DNA from: Rhizobiaceae bacterium
GTDB taxonomy: Bacteria; Pseudomonadota; Alphaproteobacteria; Rhizobiales; Rhizobiaceae
Reading direction: 5' to 3'
Length of the DNA stretch: 38,143 nucleotides
Assembly (NCBI GenBank): GCA_027483885.1
Contig: JAIXTO010000076.1
Location: 1 to 38,143 of the forward strand
The notes beneath the pieces were generated by a model that searched no databases, had not been told where the DNA came from, and was given only the letters and a program-made list of their open reading frames with translations. This document shows positions 8,345 through 17,019 of this stretch, one piece after another. Within the stretch, counting starts at the first letter, position 1. Every line of letters begins with the position of its first letter. The position numbers and the translations under genes were made by a program.

Positions 8345-9172
8345 CTAGATGCTGGCAACGGCCCGAAGTTCGTCTGCTGTCGTGGTGGGAAGATCGAAAA
8401 ACTCGAGATAGGCGGGGATCTGTTCGAACAGCATGTCGATGCCCACCTGAAACTCGCAGCCGCGGGCCCGCACAGCCGCCAGGAACGGGGTGATCTCCTG
8501 CTTCATCACCACTTCGCCGACAAAGGCATCCGTCGATATGCGTGCGACATCGAGCGGTAGCGGATCGCTTTCGTTCATGCCAAGGGGTGTTGCGTTGACG
8601 ACAATGTCGTAGCCCGAGGGATCGACTGAGCCGGTGATGACGCTGAGATCCGGGTAGTTGCGCCGCAATCGATCAGCCAGGCCCTCCATCATCGGCGCAT
8701 GGGCGTCAAAGAGAGACAGTTCGGCAAGACCGGCCTCTGCCAGCGATGCAGCGATGGCCGAACCGACACCGCCCGCACCGGTCATCATGGCCCGGCGCCC
8801 GCGAACCTCTCGGCCACGGCGCAGCACGCCGCGCACAAACCCTTCGCCGTCGAACATGTCACCGATCAGTCTCCCGTCGGCACCAAGGCGCACTGCATTG
8901 CAGGCGCCGGCGACCCGGGCGCTTTTCGACACCTCATCCAGAAGGGCCATGGTGGTGATCTTGTGCGGCATGGTGATCAGCGCGCCATGGATATTGGACA
9001 GCCTGAAGAGGAGTTTCAGAAAATCCGGATAGTTTTCCGCCCCGCAGCCCATGGGCACGACAACGGCGTCGATGCCATGCTTGTCAAAATAGGGATTGTA
9101 GATGAGCGGGGCCTTGAATGCGTGCGTCGGAAACCCGAGATGGGCGATGAGCTTGGTCGTGCCGCTAATCAT
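8345..9172 (-). CDS. Shikimate/quinate dehydrogenase-like enzyme (AroE superfamily)
   Basis: 275 residues. The catalytic pair is visible: K in ITMPHKITTM and D in IGDMFDGEGF (GDNTDGxGF in AroE). The Rossmann motif is TGAGGVGSAIAASLAEAG. Two features depart from biosynthetic AroE. The substrate-binding Ser-x-Ser near the N-terminus is replaced in FPTHAFKAPL. The second Rossmann strand ends in FDA with no NRTxxR, favouring NAD over NADP. Together these suggest a catabolic quinate/shikimate (or related) dehydrogenase feeding 3-dehydroquinate or 3-dehydroshikimate to its neighbours. It is the last gene of the minus-strand operon, 140 bp after the ATPase gene, with AAGGGA before the ATG. Confidence 0.8.
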   Translation of the reverse strand: MISGTTKLIAHLGFPTHAFKAPLIYNPYFDKHGIDAVVVPMGCGAENYPDFLKLLFRLSNIHGALITMPHKITTMALLDEVSKSARVAGACNAVRLGADGRLIGDMFDGEGFVRGVLRRGREVRGRRAMMTGAGGVGSAIAASLAEAGLAELSLFDAHAPMMEGLADRLRRNYPDLSVITGSVDPSGYDIVVNATPLGMNESDPLPLDVARISTDAFVGEVVMKQEITPFLAAVRARGCEFQVGIDMLFEQIPAYLEFFDLPTTTADELRAVASI

Positions 9173-9312
9173 CGGCGTGTCCCTTGCAAAACTCTCTCGC
9201 CATTTCTGTTCCGCTGCGTCATCGGGTCCGTCCTGGGTGGCTTCAGATTGCCCGCGGGCCAGCCCGGCGGGGTAGATTGGATCGATTGGTCGGGGTGCCG
9301 TTGGCGGGTCGC

Positions 9313-10083
9313 TCAGTGTCGTGACAGGATCTCGCCCAGGAACTTGCGCGTCCGCTCATGCTTGGGATCGGAGAAAAACTCGGCCGGCGGCGCCTCTTCC
9401 ACGATAGCGCCGCTTGCCATGAAGATCACCCGATCCGCCACCTGCCGGGCAAACCCCATTTCATGCGTGACGCAGATCATCGTCATGCCTTCGCGGGCGA
9501 GATCGATCATGGTGTCGAGCACTTCCTTGACCATTTCGGGATCGAGTGCCGAGGTCGGTTCATCAAACAGCATCACCTGAGGGCGCATGCAGAGCGCACG
9601 CGCGATCGCCACGCGCTGCTGCTGGCCGCCGGAGAGCTGGGCCGGATATTTTTCGGCCTGCTCGGCGATTTTGACCCGCTCGAGAAGCTGCCGTGCCCGG
9701 CCTTCGGCTTCCGCCTTGCTGAGTTTCAGCGCCCGCATCGGCGCCAGCATGCAGTTCTCCAGCACCGTCAGATGCGGAAAGAGATTGAACTGCTGAAACA
9801 CCATGCCAACTTCGCGGCGCACGGCGTCGATGCTCTTTGCCTCGTGGCCAAGACGCGTGCCACCGACGAAAATCTCGCCCTTCTGATAGGTCTCAAGGTG
9901 GTTGATGCAGCGGATCAGCGTCGACTTGCCGCTGCCCGAGGGGCCGCAGAGAACGATCTTTTCGCCCTTGCCCACCGTGATGTTGATGTTATGCAGCGCC
10001 TGGAAAGCGCCATACCACTTGGCGACGCCGGCCATGCTGATCATTGCCTCGGCCTGAGGCCTGGTGGTCGAGATGTCGCTCAT
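9313..10083 (-). CDS. Polar amino acid-type ABC transporter, ATP-binding protein
   Basis: 256 residues with Walker [11 protein letters not shown]-loop [11 protein letters not shown], signature LSGGQQQR, Walker [14 protein letters not shown] and the switch His in CVTHEMGF. These are the features of the GlnQ/HisP/ArtP class of importer ATPases. It energises the two permeases encoded just upstream. The class normally imports amino acids, but here it sits between dehydroquinase and dehydrogenase genes, so a quinate/shikimate-like substrate is inferred. A 58-bp gap separates it from the second permease. Confidence 0.93.
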   Translation of the reverse strand: MSDISTTRPQAEAMISMAGVAKWYGAFQALHNINITVGKGEKIVLCGPSGSGKSTLIRCINHLETYQKGEIFVGGTRLGHEAKSIDAVRREVGMVFQQFNLFPHLTVLENCMLAPMRALKLSKAEAEGRARQLLERVKIAEQAEKYPAQLSGGQQQRVAIARALCMRPQVMLFDEPTSALDPEMVKEVLDTMIDLAREGMTMICVTHEMGFARQVADRVIFMASGAIVEEAPPAEFFSDPKHERTRKFLGEILSRH

Positions 10084-10141
10084 GCGTGAAACTCCGGATA
10101 ACGGGTCGAAACAGGCTCAGGGTTGCGGGTCATTGCGTCGC

Positions 10142-10783
10142 CTACCGTGTCGAGGCCGCGAACTTGCGCTCGAGATGGGCGCCGTAGATCGTCAGCGGGC
10201 AGCACATGATGAAATAGAGGATGCCGACGATGCCGAAGACCGTCAGCGGCTCGAAGATCTGGTTGGAAATCATGTTGCCGGCGCGGGTCAGCTCGGTGAA
10301 GCCGACGATCGAGGCAAGCGATGTGCCCTTGATCAGCTGCACCAGGAAGCCGATCGTGGCCGGCAGCGAGATGCGCAGCGCCTGCGGCAGGATGACATCC
10401 TTCATCCGAGAGATGTAACCGAGCGCCAGCGCCTTCGACGCCTCGGTCTGGCCGCGCGGCACGGCTTCGATGGCGCCGCGCCAGATTTCGCCGAGATAGG
10501 CGCTTGCGTGCAGCGTCAGGCCGACGGAGACGGCCGCCCAGGCATCGATCTTGATGCCGATCAGCGCCAGACCGTAATAGACGACGAACAGCTGCATCAG
10601 AAGCGGCGTGCCCTGGAATATGGCGATATAACCGGCCGTCAGCCGTTCCACGAAGGCGATTCCGGATGTCCGCGCAAGGGCGATCCCGAGGCCCGCAGCA
10701 CTGCCGCAGACGAAGCCGATGGCGGACAGGGCAACGGTCCATTTGAGACCGATGAGGAGGAAGAGGAATTCGTCGGGACCCAT
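10142..10783 (-). CDS. Polar amino acid-type ABC transporter permease 2
   Basis: 213 residues from the ATG at 10783, chosen because AGGAG lies 6 bases upstream; an in-frame ATG at 10837 would overlap the previous gene. Several hydrophobic helices are visible and the cytoplasmic EAA loop is EASKALALGYISRMKDVILP. The motif FQGTPLLMQLFVVYYGL is typical of HisM/GlnP-like permeases. It would pair with the permease encoded 10 bp upstream in the inner membrane. Confidence 0.9.
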   Translation of the reverse strand: MGPDEFLFLLIGLKWTVALSAIGFVCGSAAGLGIALARTSGIAFVERLTAGYIAIFQGTPLLMQLFVVYYGLALIGIKIDAWAAVSVGLTLHASAYLGEIWRGAIEAVPRGQTEASKALALGYISRMKDVILPQALRISLPATIGFLVQLIKGTSLASIVGFTELTRAGNMISNQIFEPLTVFGIVGILYFIMCCPLTIYGAHLERKFAASTR

Positions 10784-10793
10784 GATCGTCTCC

Positions 10794-11462
10794 TCACTTG
10801 ACCGGATAGGCGAAATAGCGGGCCGAAAAGAACGCAAAGAGGCGCATCATCAGCCAGGAGATGACGAGGTAGAAGGCGGTCACGGTAAAATACACCTCGA
10901 AGCTTCGGAAGCTGTCGGACTCGATGCGCTGGGAGACGGAGGTCAGCTCATAGGCCGAGATTGCCGATGCGATGCTGGTGGTCAGCGTCAACAGAACGAA
11001 CTGGCTGGTGAGAGAGGGAAACACGGCTCTCAGCGCCGGCTTCAGAACGATGAAGCGGAACACCTGCGCCTTGTGAAGGCCAAGGGCCAGCCCGGCTTCC
11101 ACCTGGCCCCTGGAGATGGACTGCACGCCGCCGCGCAGGATCTCGATGGCATAGGCACCCCCATTAATCCCGAGCGCGATGATCGCCGTCGGCGTCGGGT
11201 CGAGCCGCAGCCCCGCCAGCGGCAGAGCGAAATAGATGAAGAAGATCTGCACCAGGAAGGGCGTATTGCGGATGATCTCGACGAAACCGATCACCAGCCA
11301 GCGCAGTGGAGCAATCTTCGATGTCCGCAGCACCACGCCGCCGATACCGATGATCGTCGCCAGCATCATGCCTGAGATCGCCAGCACGAACGTGCCGAGG
11401 CAGGCAGCCAGAAGGTTCGGCATGCCGTCAATGACCGGCGTGAAATCCAGTGTATAATTCAT
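10794..11462 (-). CDS. Polar amino acid-type ABC transporter permease 1
   Basis: 222 residues, about five membrane helices, with the family blocks IRNTPFLVQIFFIYFALP and an EAA loop (EAGLALGLHKAQVFRFIVLKP). It is a HisQ/GlnP-type permease. It is followed after 10 bp by the second permease, so the two are expressed together and likely form a heterodimer. The start codon lies about 40 bp after the dehydroquinase stop. Confidence 0.9.
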   Translation of the reverse strand: MNYTLDFTPVIDGMPNLLAACLGTFVLAISGMMLATIIGIGGVVLRTSKIAPLRWLVIGFVEIIRNTPFLVQIFFIYFALPLAGLRLDPTPTAIIALGINGGAYAIEILRGGVQSISRGQVEAGLALGLHKAQVFRFIVLKPALRAVFPSLTSQFVLLTLTTSIASAISAYELTSVSQRIESDSFRSFEVYFTVTAFYLVISWLMMRLFAFFSARYFAYPVK

Positions 11463-11501
11463 GGCTCTTCCCAGAGACAGTTGCCAATAGTGCCCGCGGT
11501 A

Positions 11502-11945
11502 TCAGGATGCCTTCACCATGCCGGCCATGGCATCGATTGCCAGGTCGTATCCCCTTGCGCCGAGGCCGATCATGATGGCCGTTGCCACCCGCGAAATCAG
11601 CGATGTGTGGTAGATGCTTTCGCGCGCATGGACATTGGAGATGTGCAGCTCGATCTTCGGCCCGTCGAACATTTTCAGCGCGTCGAGTAAGGCGACGGAG
11701 GTGAATGTGTAGCCTGCCGGATTGATGATGATGCCGCACGCCTGCTTGCGGGCCTGATGCACCGATTCCACCAGTTCGCCTTCAAAATTGGTCTGCCGGA
11801 AATCGATCTCGAAGCCCAGTTCCGCCGCGCGCGCATCGCAGTTCTGGCGGATATCGGACAGCGTCGTGGTGCCGTATATCGCAGGCTCGCGCTCGCCGAG
11901 AAGGTTGAGGTTGGGGCCGTTCAGCACAAAGATCGTCTTGCTCAT
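11502..11945 (-). CDS. aroQ: Type II 3-dehydroquinate dehydratase
   Basis: 147 residues from MSKTIFVLNGPNLNLLG. The ATG at 11945 is preferred because GGAG stands 7 bases before it, whereas the ATG at 11951 would have only one base. Type II dehydroquinase motifs are present: the N-terminal NGPNLNLLGERE with the catalytic Tyr in IYG, NPAGYTFTSVALLDAL, and ELHISNVHARE with the catalytic His. The canonical NPGAYTHTS is altered to NPAGYTFTS. The enzyme interconverts 3-dehydroquinate and 3-dehydroshikimate. Placed inside a transport operon beside a dehydroshikimate dehydratase, it is probably a catabolic (quiB-like) paralogue. Confidence 0.9.
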   Translation of the reverse strand: MSKTIFVLNGPNLNLLGEREPAIYGTTTLSDIRQNCDARAAELGFEIDFRQTNFEGELVESVHQARKQACGIIINPAGYTFTSVALLDALKMFDGPKIELHISNVHARESIYHTSLISRVATAIMIGLGARGYDLAIDAMAGMVKAS

Positions 11946-12065
11946 TGCCATGCTCCGCAGGTCATGCCGTAAGGTTGCCGGCGCCGCAGTCTTGCGGCCC
12001 CGGCAATACGTCGCTTGGTCACGGGTGACCTCACACGGCTTCAAGAACCGTGTAAGACCCGAGGC

Positions 12066-12893
12066 TCAGTTTGCGGTGAACGGAATACCGTCGAGGCTTG
12101 CCGGAAACTCCGGAAGCGGAACCTTCATCCACTTGTCGTAGATCTTCTTCAGCTCGCCATTCGCCTTGATCTTGTCGATGAAGGTGTTCAACGCGACGTT
12201 GATTTCCTTCTCGCCAAGCCGTGTGCCGGCGCCATTGTAGAGCTTCTGGAATTCCAGCTTGTTCTCGAACTTGCCCGGAACGGCCTTTTCCACGCGGTCC
12301 AGATAGAAGATGTTGCCGCCAAGCGCCTCGGCCTGGCCGGAGACCAGGGCCTGGACGCTGGCTGCGTCACCGTCGTAACGACGAATGGTCGCCGATGCCG
12401 GTGCGTTCTTGGTGACCTGCGTATCCTGGGCGGCACCCTTGGCGACCGAGATCGTCAGGTTCGCCATATCTTCATTGGTCTTGATCGTTTTGTCCTTCGG
12501 CCCGATCAGGACGATGGCATTGGCATTGTAGGGTTTTGAAAACTGGATCGCCTTGGCACGGTCCGGCAGCATGGCCATCGTTGCGAAGAGAACGTCGACG
12601 CGGCCAGAGGTCAGCGCCGGAATGCGGTTGTTGACCTCAAGAGGTACAAACTCGACCTCTACGCCGAGTTCCTTGGCAAACAGGGTGCCCATGTCGGCAT
12701 CAAACCCATCCTGCTTGCCGGCGCTTGTCACAAAGCCCCACGGCGGGTTGTCGCCCTGGATCCCGACGATGAGCTTGCCCCTGGCCTTGATCTCGGCCGG
12801 CGTGATGGCGGATGCAGGCTGCGTCAGCGCAGCGACGGCGACAATGGCCGCGGCTCCCAGCAAGGCCCGGCGCTTCAAATTCATCATAAACAT
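12066..12893 (-). CDS. Periplasmic substrate-binding protein of the ABC transporter
   Basis: 275 residues starting MFMMNLKRRALLGAAAIVAV, a Sec signal peptide ending ALTQPASA. AGGAGGAG stands just before the ATG at 12893. The mature part is a cluster 3 amino-acid-type binding protein: GKLIVGIQGDNPPWGFV, GFDADMGTLFAKELGV, LTSGRVDVLFATMAMLPDR and SVAKGAAQDTQV. It would capture the solute in the periplasm. The usual arginine in the T/D-x-x-R amino-acid carboxylate site is not obvious, so a non-amino-acid ligand is possible. First gene of the minus-strand operon, divergent from the quiC-like gene. Confidence 0.9.
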   Translation of the reverse strand: MFMMNLKRRALLGAAAIVAVAALTQPASAITPAEIKARGKLIVGIQGDNPPWGFVTSAGKQDGFDADMGTLFAKELGVEVEFVPLEVNNRIPALTSGRVDVLFATMAMLPDRAKAIQFSKPYNANAIVLIGPKDKTIKTNEDMANLTISVAKGAAQDTQVTKNAPASATIRRYDGDAASVQALVSGQAEALGGNIFYLDRVEKAVPGKFENKLEFQKLYNGAGTRLGEKEINVALNTFIDKIKANGELKKIYDKWMKVPLPEFPASLDGIPFTAN

Positions 12894-13004
12894 AGTGCTC
12901 CTCCTCTTGGCGGTCATCGAGACCTTGCCAGCACTCCCTTGCTGACCAGGCGAAACTGCCACCGAAGCATCTTTAAATCAACAGAGTTTTCGCTTAATCT
13001 ATGA

Positions 13005-13018
13005 TAAAATGAATTTTA
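13005..13018. promoter_or_regulatory. Palindrome in the divergent catabolic promoter region
   Basis: TAAAAT-GA-ATTTTA, a perfect palindrome in an AT-rich stretch between the divergent transporter operon and the dehydratase gene. Its position suits an operator serving both promoters. The GntR/FCD pair encoded downstream is the likeliest binder; this is inference from location only. Confidence 0.4.
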
Positions 13019-13113
13019 GCGTTGATAATGGAATTCCCCGCATCGGTGGGGTATGCTCCGGCAACGCGGGCCGGGCAGATCGGGAGCTTTGCCTTCTAAG
13101 GAGGAAAACCGGG

Positions 13114-15003
13114 ATGAAGACATCTATCGCGACAGTATCGATCAGTGGCGAGCTACCCGACAAGCTGGAGGCGATCGCCCGGGCCGGCTTCGACGGCGTC
13201 GAGATTTTCGAGAATGATTTTCTCGCCTTTGACGGCAGTCCGGCCGATGTGGGGAAAATGGTGCGCGATCACGGTCTGGAGATCACGCTTTTCCAGCCAT
13301 TCCGGGATTTCGAAGGCATGCCGGCCTCGCACAGGCAGCGAACGTTTGATCGCGCGGAGCGTAAATTCGATGTCATGCAGGAGCTTGGCACCGATCTCGT
13401 CCTCGTCTGCTCAAATGTGTCTCCGGTGGCACTTGCCGGCCTTGATCGGGCGGCGGCGGATTTTCATGAACTCGGCGAGCGTGCCGCCAGGCGTGGGCTG
13501 CGCGTTGGTTATGAAGCGCTGGCCTGGGGGCGGCATATTCATGACCATCGCGACGCCTGGGAGATCGTTCGGCGCTGCGATCACCCCAATATCGGCCTGA
13601 TCCTCGACAGCTTCCACACGCTTTCGCGAAAGATCGACATCAACTCGATCCGTTCGATCCCCAAGGACAAGATCTTCATCGTCCAACTCGCCGATGCGCC
13701 GCTGATCGACATGGACCTGCTCTACTGGTCAAGGCATTTCCGCAACATGCCCGGCGAAGGCGATCTGCCGGTTGCAGCCTTTACCACGGCCGTCGCCGAG
13801 ACCGGCTATGACGGCTATTTCTCGCTTGAAATCTTCAATGACCAGTTCCGGGGCGGATCGCCGCGGGCGATTGCGGCAGATGGTCACCGGTCGCTGATCT
13901 ATCTGGGAGACCAGGTGCGCCGCGCGCCGAATGTCGAAACGCTCACCGTATCCGAGATGCCCAACCGCGCAACGGTCAAAGGCGTCGGCTTCGTGGAGTT
14001 CTCGGCTGACGAAAAGGATGCTGCGGATCTGACCGGCATCCTGCGCACTCTCGGCTTTCGCCGCACCGCCGCCCATCGCTCGAAAAAGGCCAGCATCTTC
14101 GAGCAGGGCGACATCCGGCTGATCGTCAACACCGATGAACAGGGCTTTGCCAACACGTCCTTTGCCGTTCACGGCACATCGGCATACGCCGTGGCGCTGC
14201 TGGTCGAAGATGCGCAACAGGCCTTTGCGCGGGCCGTGGCACTGGGAGCCGAACCATTCAGCCAGCCGGTTGCCGCCGGAGAGGTTGTCATCCCGGCAAT
14301 CCGCGGTGTTGGTGGCGGACTGATCTATCTGCTGGACGACAACAGTGACCTCGGGCGATATTCCGAAATCGACTTTGTGGCCGTGCAGGACGATGAGGCT
14401 GTGGTGCCGAGCCATCTCGTGAGGGTCGATCACATTGCCCAGACTGTCGCCTATGACGAGATGCTGACCTGGCTGCTGTTCTACACATCGATCTTCGAGA
14501 CCCACAAGACGCCGATGGTCGATATCATCGACCCAGCCGGCGTTGTGCGTAGCCAGGTGGTGGAGAACGTTTCCGGCTCGCTCAGGATCACGCTCAACGG
14601 AGCCGAAAATCGTCGTACGCTGGCCGGTCACTTCATTGCCGAAAAATTCGGTTCGAGCGTGCAACACCTGGCGTTCCAGACGGACGACATCTTTGCCACG
14701 GCTGAAGCGCTGCGGGCGAATGGCTTTTGCCCGCTGCAGATCTCGCCCAACTATTACGACGACGTTGAAGCCCGCTTCGGTCTCGAACCGGCCTTGACCG
14801 AGCGGTTGAAAGCCGAAAACATTCTCTATGACAGCGACGCCGAGGGCGACTATTTCCAACTCTACAGCAAAACGTACGGCGAGGGCTTCTTCTTCGAGAT
14901 CGTCCAGCGACGCCAGTACAACGGCTATGGCGCCCCAAATGCGATTTTCCGGATCGCGGCGCTCAAAAAACTGATGCGCCCGGATGGAGTACCCAAGAGC
15001 TGA
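13114..15003 (+). CDS. quiC: Fused 3-dehydroshikimate dehydratase with HPPD-like domain (QuiC1/QsuB type)
   Basis: 629 residues; AAGGAGG 8 bases before the ATG at 13114 fixes the start. Residues ~1-285 form a xylose-isomerase-like TIM barrel with the metal-binding positions of dehydroshikimate dehydratases: E in VGYEALAW, D and H in LILDSFHTL, Q in IVQLADAP and E in FSLEIFND. Residues ~300-620 form a vicinal-oxygen-chelate region like 4-hydroxyphenylpyruvate dioxygenase, keeping H (LVRVDHIAQ), H (SVQHLAF) and E (FFFEIVQR). This fusion is known from QuiC1 of Pseudomonas and QsuB of Corynebacterium, where the first domain makes protocatechuate from 3-dehydroshikimate. It supplies the committed catabolic step here. 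Confidence 0.92.
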   Translation: MKTSIATVSISGELPDKLEAIARAGFDGVEIFENDFLAFDGSPADVGKMVRDHGLEITLFQPFRDFEGMPASHRQRTFDRAERKFDVMQELGTDLVLVCSNVSPVALAGLDRAAADFHELGERAARRGLRVGYEALAWGRHIHDHRDAWEIVRRCDHPNIGLILDSFHTLSRKIDINSIRSIPKDKIFIVQLADAPLIDMDLLYWSRHFRNMPGEGDLPVAAFTTAVAETGYDGYFSLEIFNDQFRGGSPRAIAADGHRSLIYLGDQVRRAPNVETLTVSEMPNRATVKGVGFVEFSADEKDAADLTGILRTLGFRRTAAHRSKKASIFEQGDIRLIVNTDEQGFANTSFAVHGTSAYAVALLVEDAQQAFARAVALGAEPFSQPVAAGEVVIPAIRGVGGGLIYLLDDNSDLGRYSEIDFVAVQDDEAVVPSHLVRVDHIAQTVAYDEMLTWLLFYTSIFETHKTPMVDIIDPAGVVRSQVVENVSGSLRITLNGAENRRTLAGHFIAEKFGSSVQHLAFQTDDIFATAEALRANGFCPLQISPNYYDDVEARFGLEPALTERLKAENILYDSDAEGDYFQLYSKTYGEGFFFEIVQRRQYNGYGAPNAIFRIAALKKLMRPDGVPKS

Positions 15004-15121
15004 TGCTTTTTCGACGCGGGCCTTCAGGGCAATTTAGCTCCGGGCTCATGCAAAACCAGATTGCACACGAGGTCAAAGCAGCAATATATGTGAGGATCAG
15101 CAAAATATCCGAGATCTTTTG

Positions 15122-15853
15122 ATGTTGCCTCATGCAGTCGCCGAAACCGTCGCCGAGAGCACCTACCGGCGTATCCGCGCCGACATCATCTTCGGTCGCC
15201 TTGCGCCCGCACAGAAGCTGAAGCTGGAAAGTCTCAAAGAGACCTACGAGACAAGCGTCAGCACATTGCGAGAGATTTTGAACCGGCTTTCGTCCGAGGG
15301 GCTGGTGGTGGCAGAGGGGCAGCGCGGTTTTGAAGTGTCGCCAATCTCGGCAACCGATCTGCGCGAGATTGCAGCACTCCGGCTTCTCCTGGAAACACAC
15401 GCGCTGGAGCAGTCATTCGAGCGCGGCGATGTCGATTGGGAGGCACGCCTGGTCTCGGCACATCACAAGCTGTCGAGGATGGAGGACATCATGGCAAGCG
15501 GCAATCCGGCGCAGGCGGAGGACTGGAAGCGATACGACTGGGAGTTCCATCAGGCGCTGATTTCGGCGTGTGGATCAAAGCTTCTGATGCACACCCATTC
15601 CGTGGTGTTCGATAAATACCTGCGCTACCAGATGGCAGCGCTTTCCTATCGCGGTGAAATCGCAGCACAGGAGCATCGACAACTGCTTGATGCCGCCATG
15701 GCAAGACAAACGGAAACGGCCAAGAAAATCCTGATCGTCCATATTGAGGGCGGGGTTGAACATGCCCTTGCCCAAAATTTCCTGATGGGTGCCGGGCTGT
15801 CCGGTGAAACGCCTGATGGCCATGCAAAGCGGATAGAGAATGCCCGTGGGTAA
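15122..15853 (+). CDS. GntR-family (FadR/FCD) transcriptional regulator 1
   Basis: 243 residues from the ATG at 15122. The N-terminal winged helix (residues ~10-75) contains YRRIRADIIFGRLAPAQKL and STLREILNRLSSEGLVVAE. The C-terminal FCD ligand domain includes RLLLETHALE, WEFHQALISACGS and HRQLLDAAMA, giving D/H metal- or ligand-binding positions. FCD regulators usually sense carboxylic acids. It lies 118 bp after the dehydratase gene and overlaps a second GntR gene by 14 bp. It probably controls the divergent catabolic promoters. Confidence 0.9.
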   Translation: MLPHAVAETVAESTYRRIRADIIFGRLAPAQKLKLESLKETYETSVSTLREILNRLSSEGLVVAEGQRGFEVSPISATDLREIAALRLLLETHALEQSFERGDVDWEARLVSAHHKLSRMEDIMASGNPAQAEDWKRYDWEFHQALISACGSKLLMHTHSVVFDKYLRYQMAALSYRGEIAAQEHRQLLDAAMARQTETAKKILIVHIEGGVEHALAQNFLMGAGLSGETPDGHAKRIENARG

Positions 15854-16514
15854 GGAAGATATCGGCGAAACGATCAGCGACGTGGTCTTCCGGCAGGTAC
15901 GGCAGGACATTATCGCAGGTGTCCTGCCGCCCGGGGCAAAAATCAAGCTTGAGCAGGCCAAGGAGCACTACAAGATCAGCGTTTCCTCCTTACGCGAGAT
16001 CCTGGGCCGCCTGACCACGGAAAGTCTCGTCATTGCCGAGGGGCAGAAAGGGTTCGAGGTCAGTCCTGTTTCCCTGCAGGAACTGATGGAGCTAGCCGAG
16101 CTGCGCATTCTCCTGGAAACCCACGCTGTCGATGTTTCCTTTAGCCGCGGCGATCTGGAATGGGAGGGGCGGATCGTTGCGGCCCACCATAAACTTGCCG
16201 TCGCCGAACGAAAACTGTTGGCCGGCGATGCATCGCGAACGGTGGACTGGGTCCGCTACGATTGGGAATTCCACCGCTCGATCGTTTCGGCCTGCAATTC
16301 TGCAACGCTGATGGCCAACCTGTCCTCGGTCTTCGACCGGTTCCTGCGCTACCACATGCTGGCTGAAAGTTTTCGGGGAAAGCCCGTGGTCGACGATCAC
16401 AAGCTGCTTTTCGAACTTGCACTGGCAAAGGATGCCGCGGGCGCCAAGACGGTGATCCGCGACCACGTGATGAGTGGCGTGAAACACATCCGTAAAAGTC
16501 GCGATATTCTGTAA
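15840..16514 (+). CDS. GntR-family (FadR/FCD) transcriptional regulator 2
   Basis: 224 residues, clearly a paralogue of the preceding gene: VRQDIIAGVLPPGAKIKLEQ matches its winged-helix strand, SSLREILGRLTTESLVIAEG matches the recognition helix and wing, and RILLETHAVDVSFSRGDLEW matches the FCD start. The start at 15840 lies inside the last codons of the first gene, so translation is coupled. Two regulators from one tandem duplication may form heterodimers or answer to two pathway intermediates. A poor ribosome binding site agrees with coupling. Confidence 0.9.
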   Translation: MPVGKEDIGETISDVVFRQVRQDIIAGVLPPGAKIKLEQAKEHYKISVSSLREILGRLTTESLVIAEGQKGFEVSPVSLQELMELAELRILLETHAVDVSFSRGDLEWEGRIVAAHHKLAVAERKLLAGDASRTVDWVRYDWEFHRSIVSACNSATLMANLSSVFDRFLRYHMLAESFRGKPVVDDHKLLFELALAKDAAGAKTVIRDHVMSGVKHIRKSRDIL

Positions 16515-16579
16515 GGAGGATAGAGGCGACGCTAAGATTGGAGCTTTCGACGACATCGCGCTGACGCGCCACCCTAAAA

Positions 16580-16783
16580 TTCCAGCTCCCGCTGGCCAAA
16601 TCATCCAAGACGGCCTTCATTGTCATGTTCAGGAAGGCGCTTGGGACCACGCCATCGCGTTACTTTGTCCTGCCAGCCTTGGCATACGTGGTCCGGCGGG
16701 CACGCAAGGCAAGAAATCCAGCTCTCGATAGCCTGGTCGCAGAAATCAAGAGGGCATCGGGTGTCAGGGCGGATTGGCACTGA
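16580..16783 (+). pseudogene. AraC-family regulator, C-terminal remnant
   Basis: In the frame reaching TGA at 16781-16783 one reads SSKTAFIVMFRKALGTTPSR followed by YF. This is close to the end of the AraC/XylS DNA-binding domain (typically SPSAFIAMFRR.LGTTPxRYF). Sequence upstream of about 16580 is not recognisable and an odd 40-residue tail follows. It is a small leftover of a regulator gene. The rest of 16784-17019 shows no gene I can support. Confidence 0.4.
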
Positions 16784-17019
16784 CTGGCTGATAAGGTCGA
16801 ACGCCTTGACTGGACTTGAACCGCTGATCCGGTCGTTCAGTCGCCGTTTACAATCCGGCCAAATATTTGCCTGCGGAATGGCCGGTAAGGGGCCGGAAGC
16901 GGACCGTCCCCTCTGTATTTCGATTTCACGGAGAGCGGCCACTCCGCAGCCTGCCCCCTTGGGAATGCCAATCTCCAACCACAATTTCCCTAGCCCATTT
17001 GTGGCGTTGGAACGGGACG

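Noticed and set aside
13729-14859. Minus-strand open frame inside the dehydratase gene
   Set aside because: Antisense shadow of a strongly recognised protein.
14400-15003. C-terminal half of the dehydratase as a separate 4-hydroxyphenylpyruvate dioxygenase gene
   Set aside because: The frame is continuous with the dehydratase domain and the fusion is known in QuiC1/QsuB.
16601-16984. Minus-strand frame of 127 codons in the gap before the LysR gene
   Set aside because: No recognisable motif and atypical composition; the opposite strand carries the AraC-like remnant.
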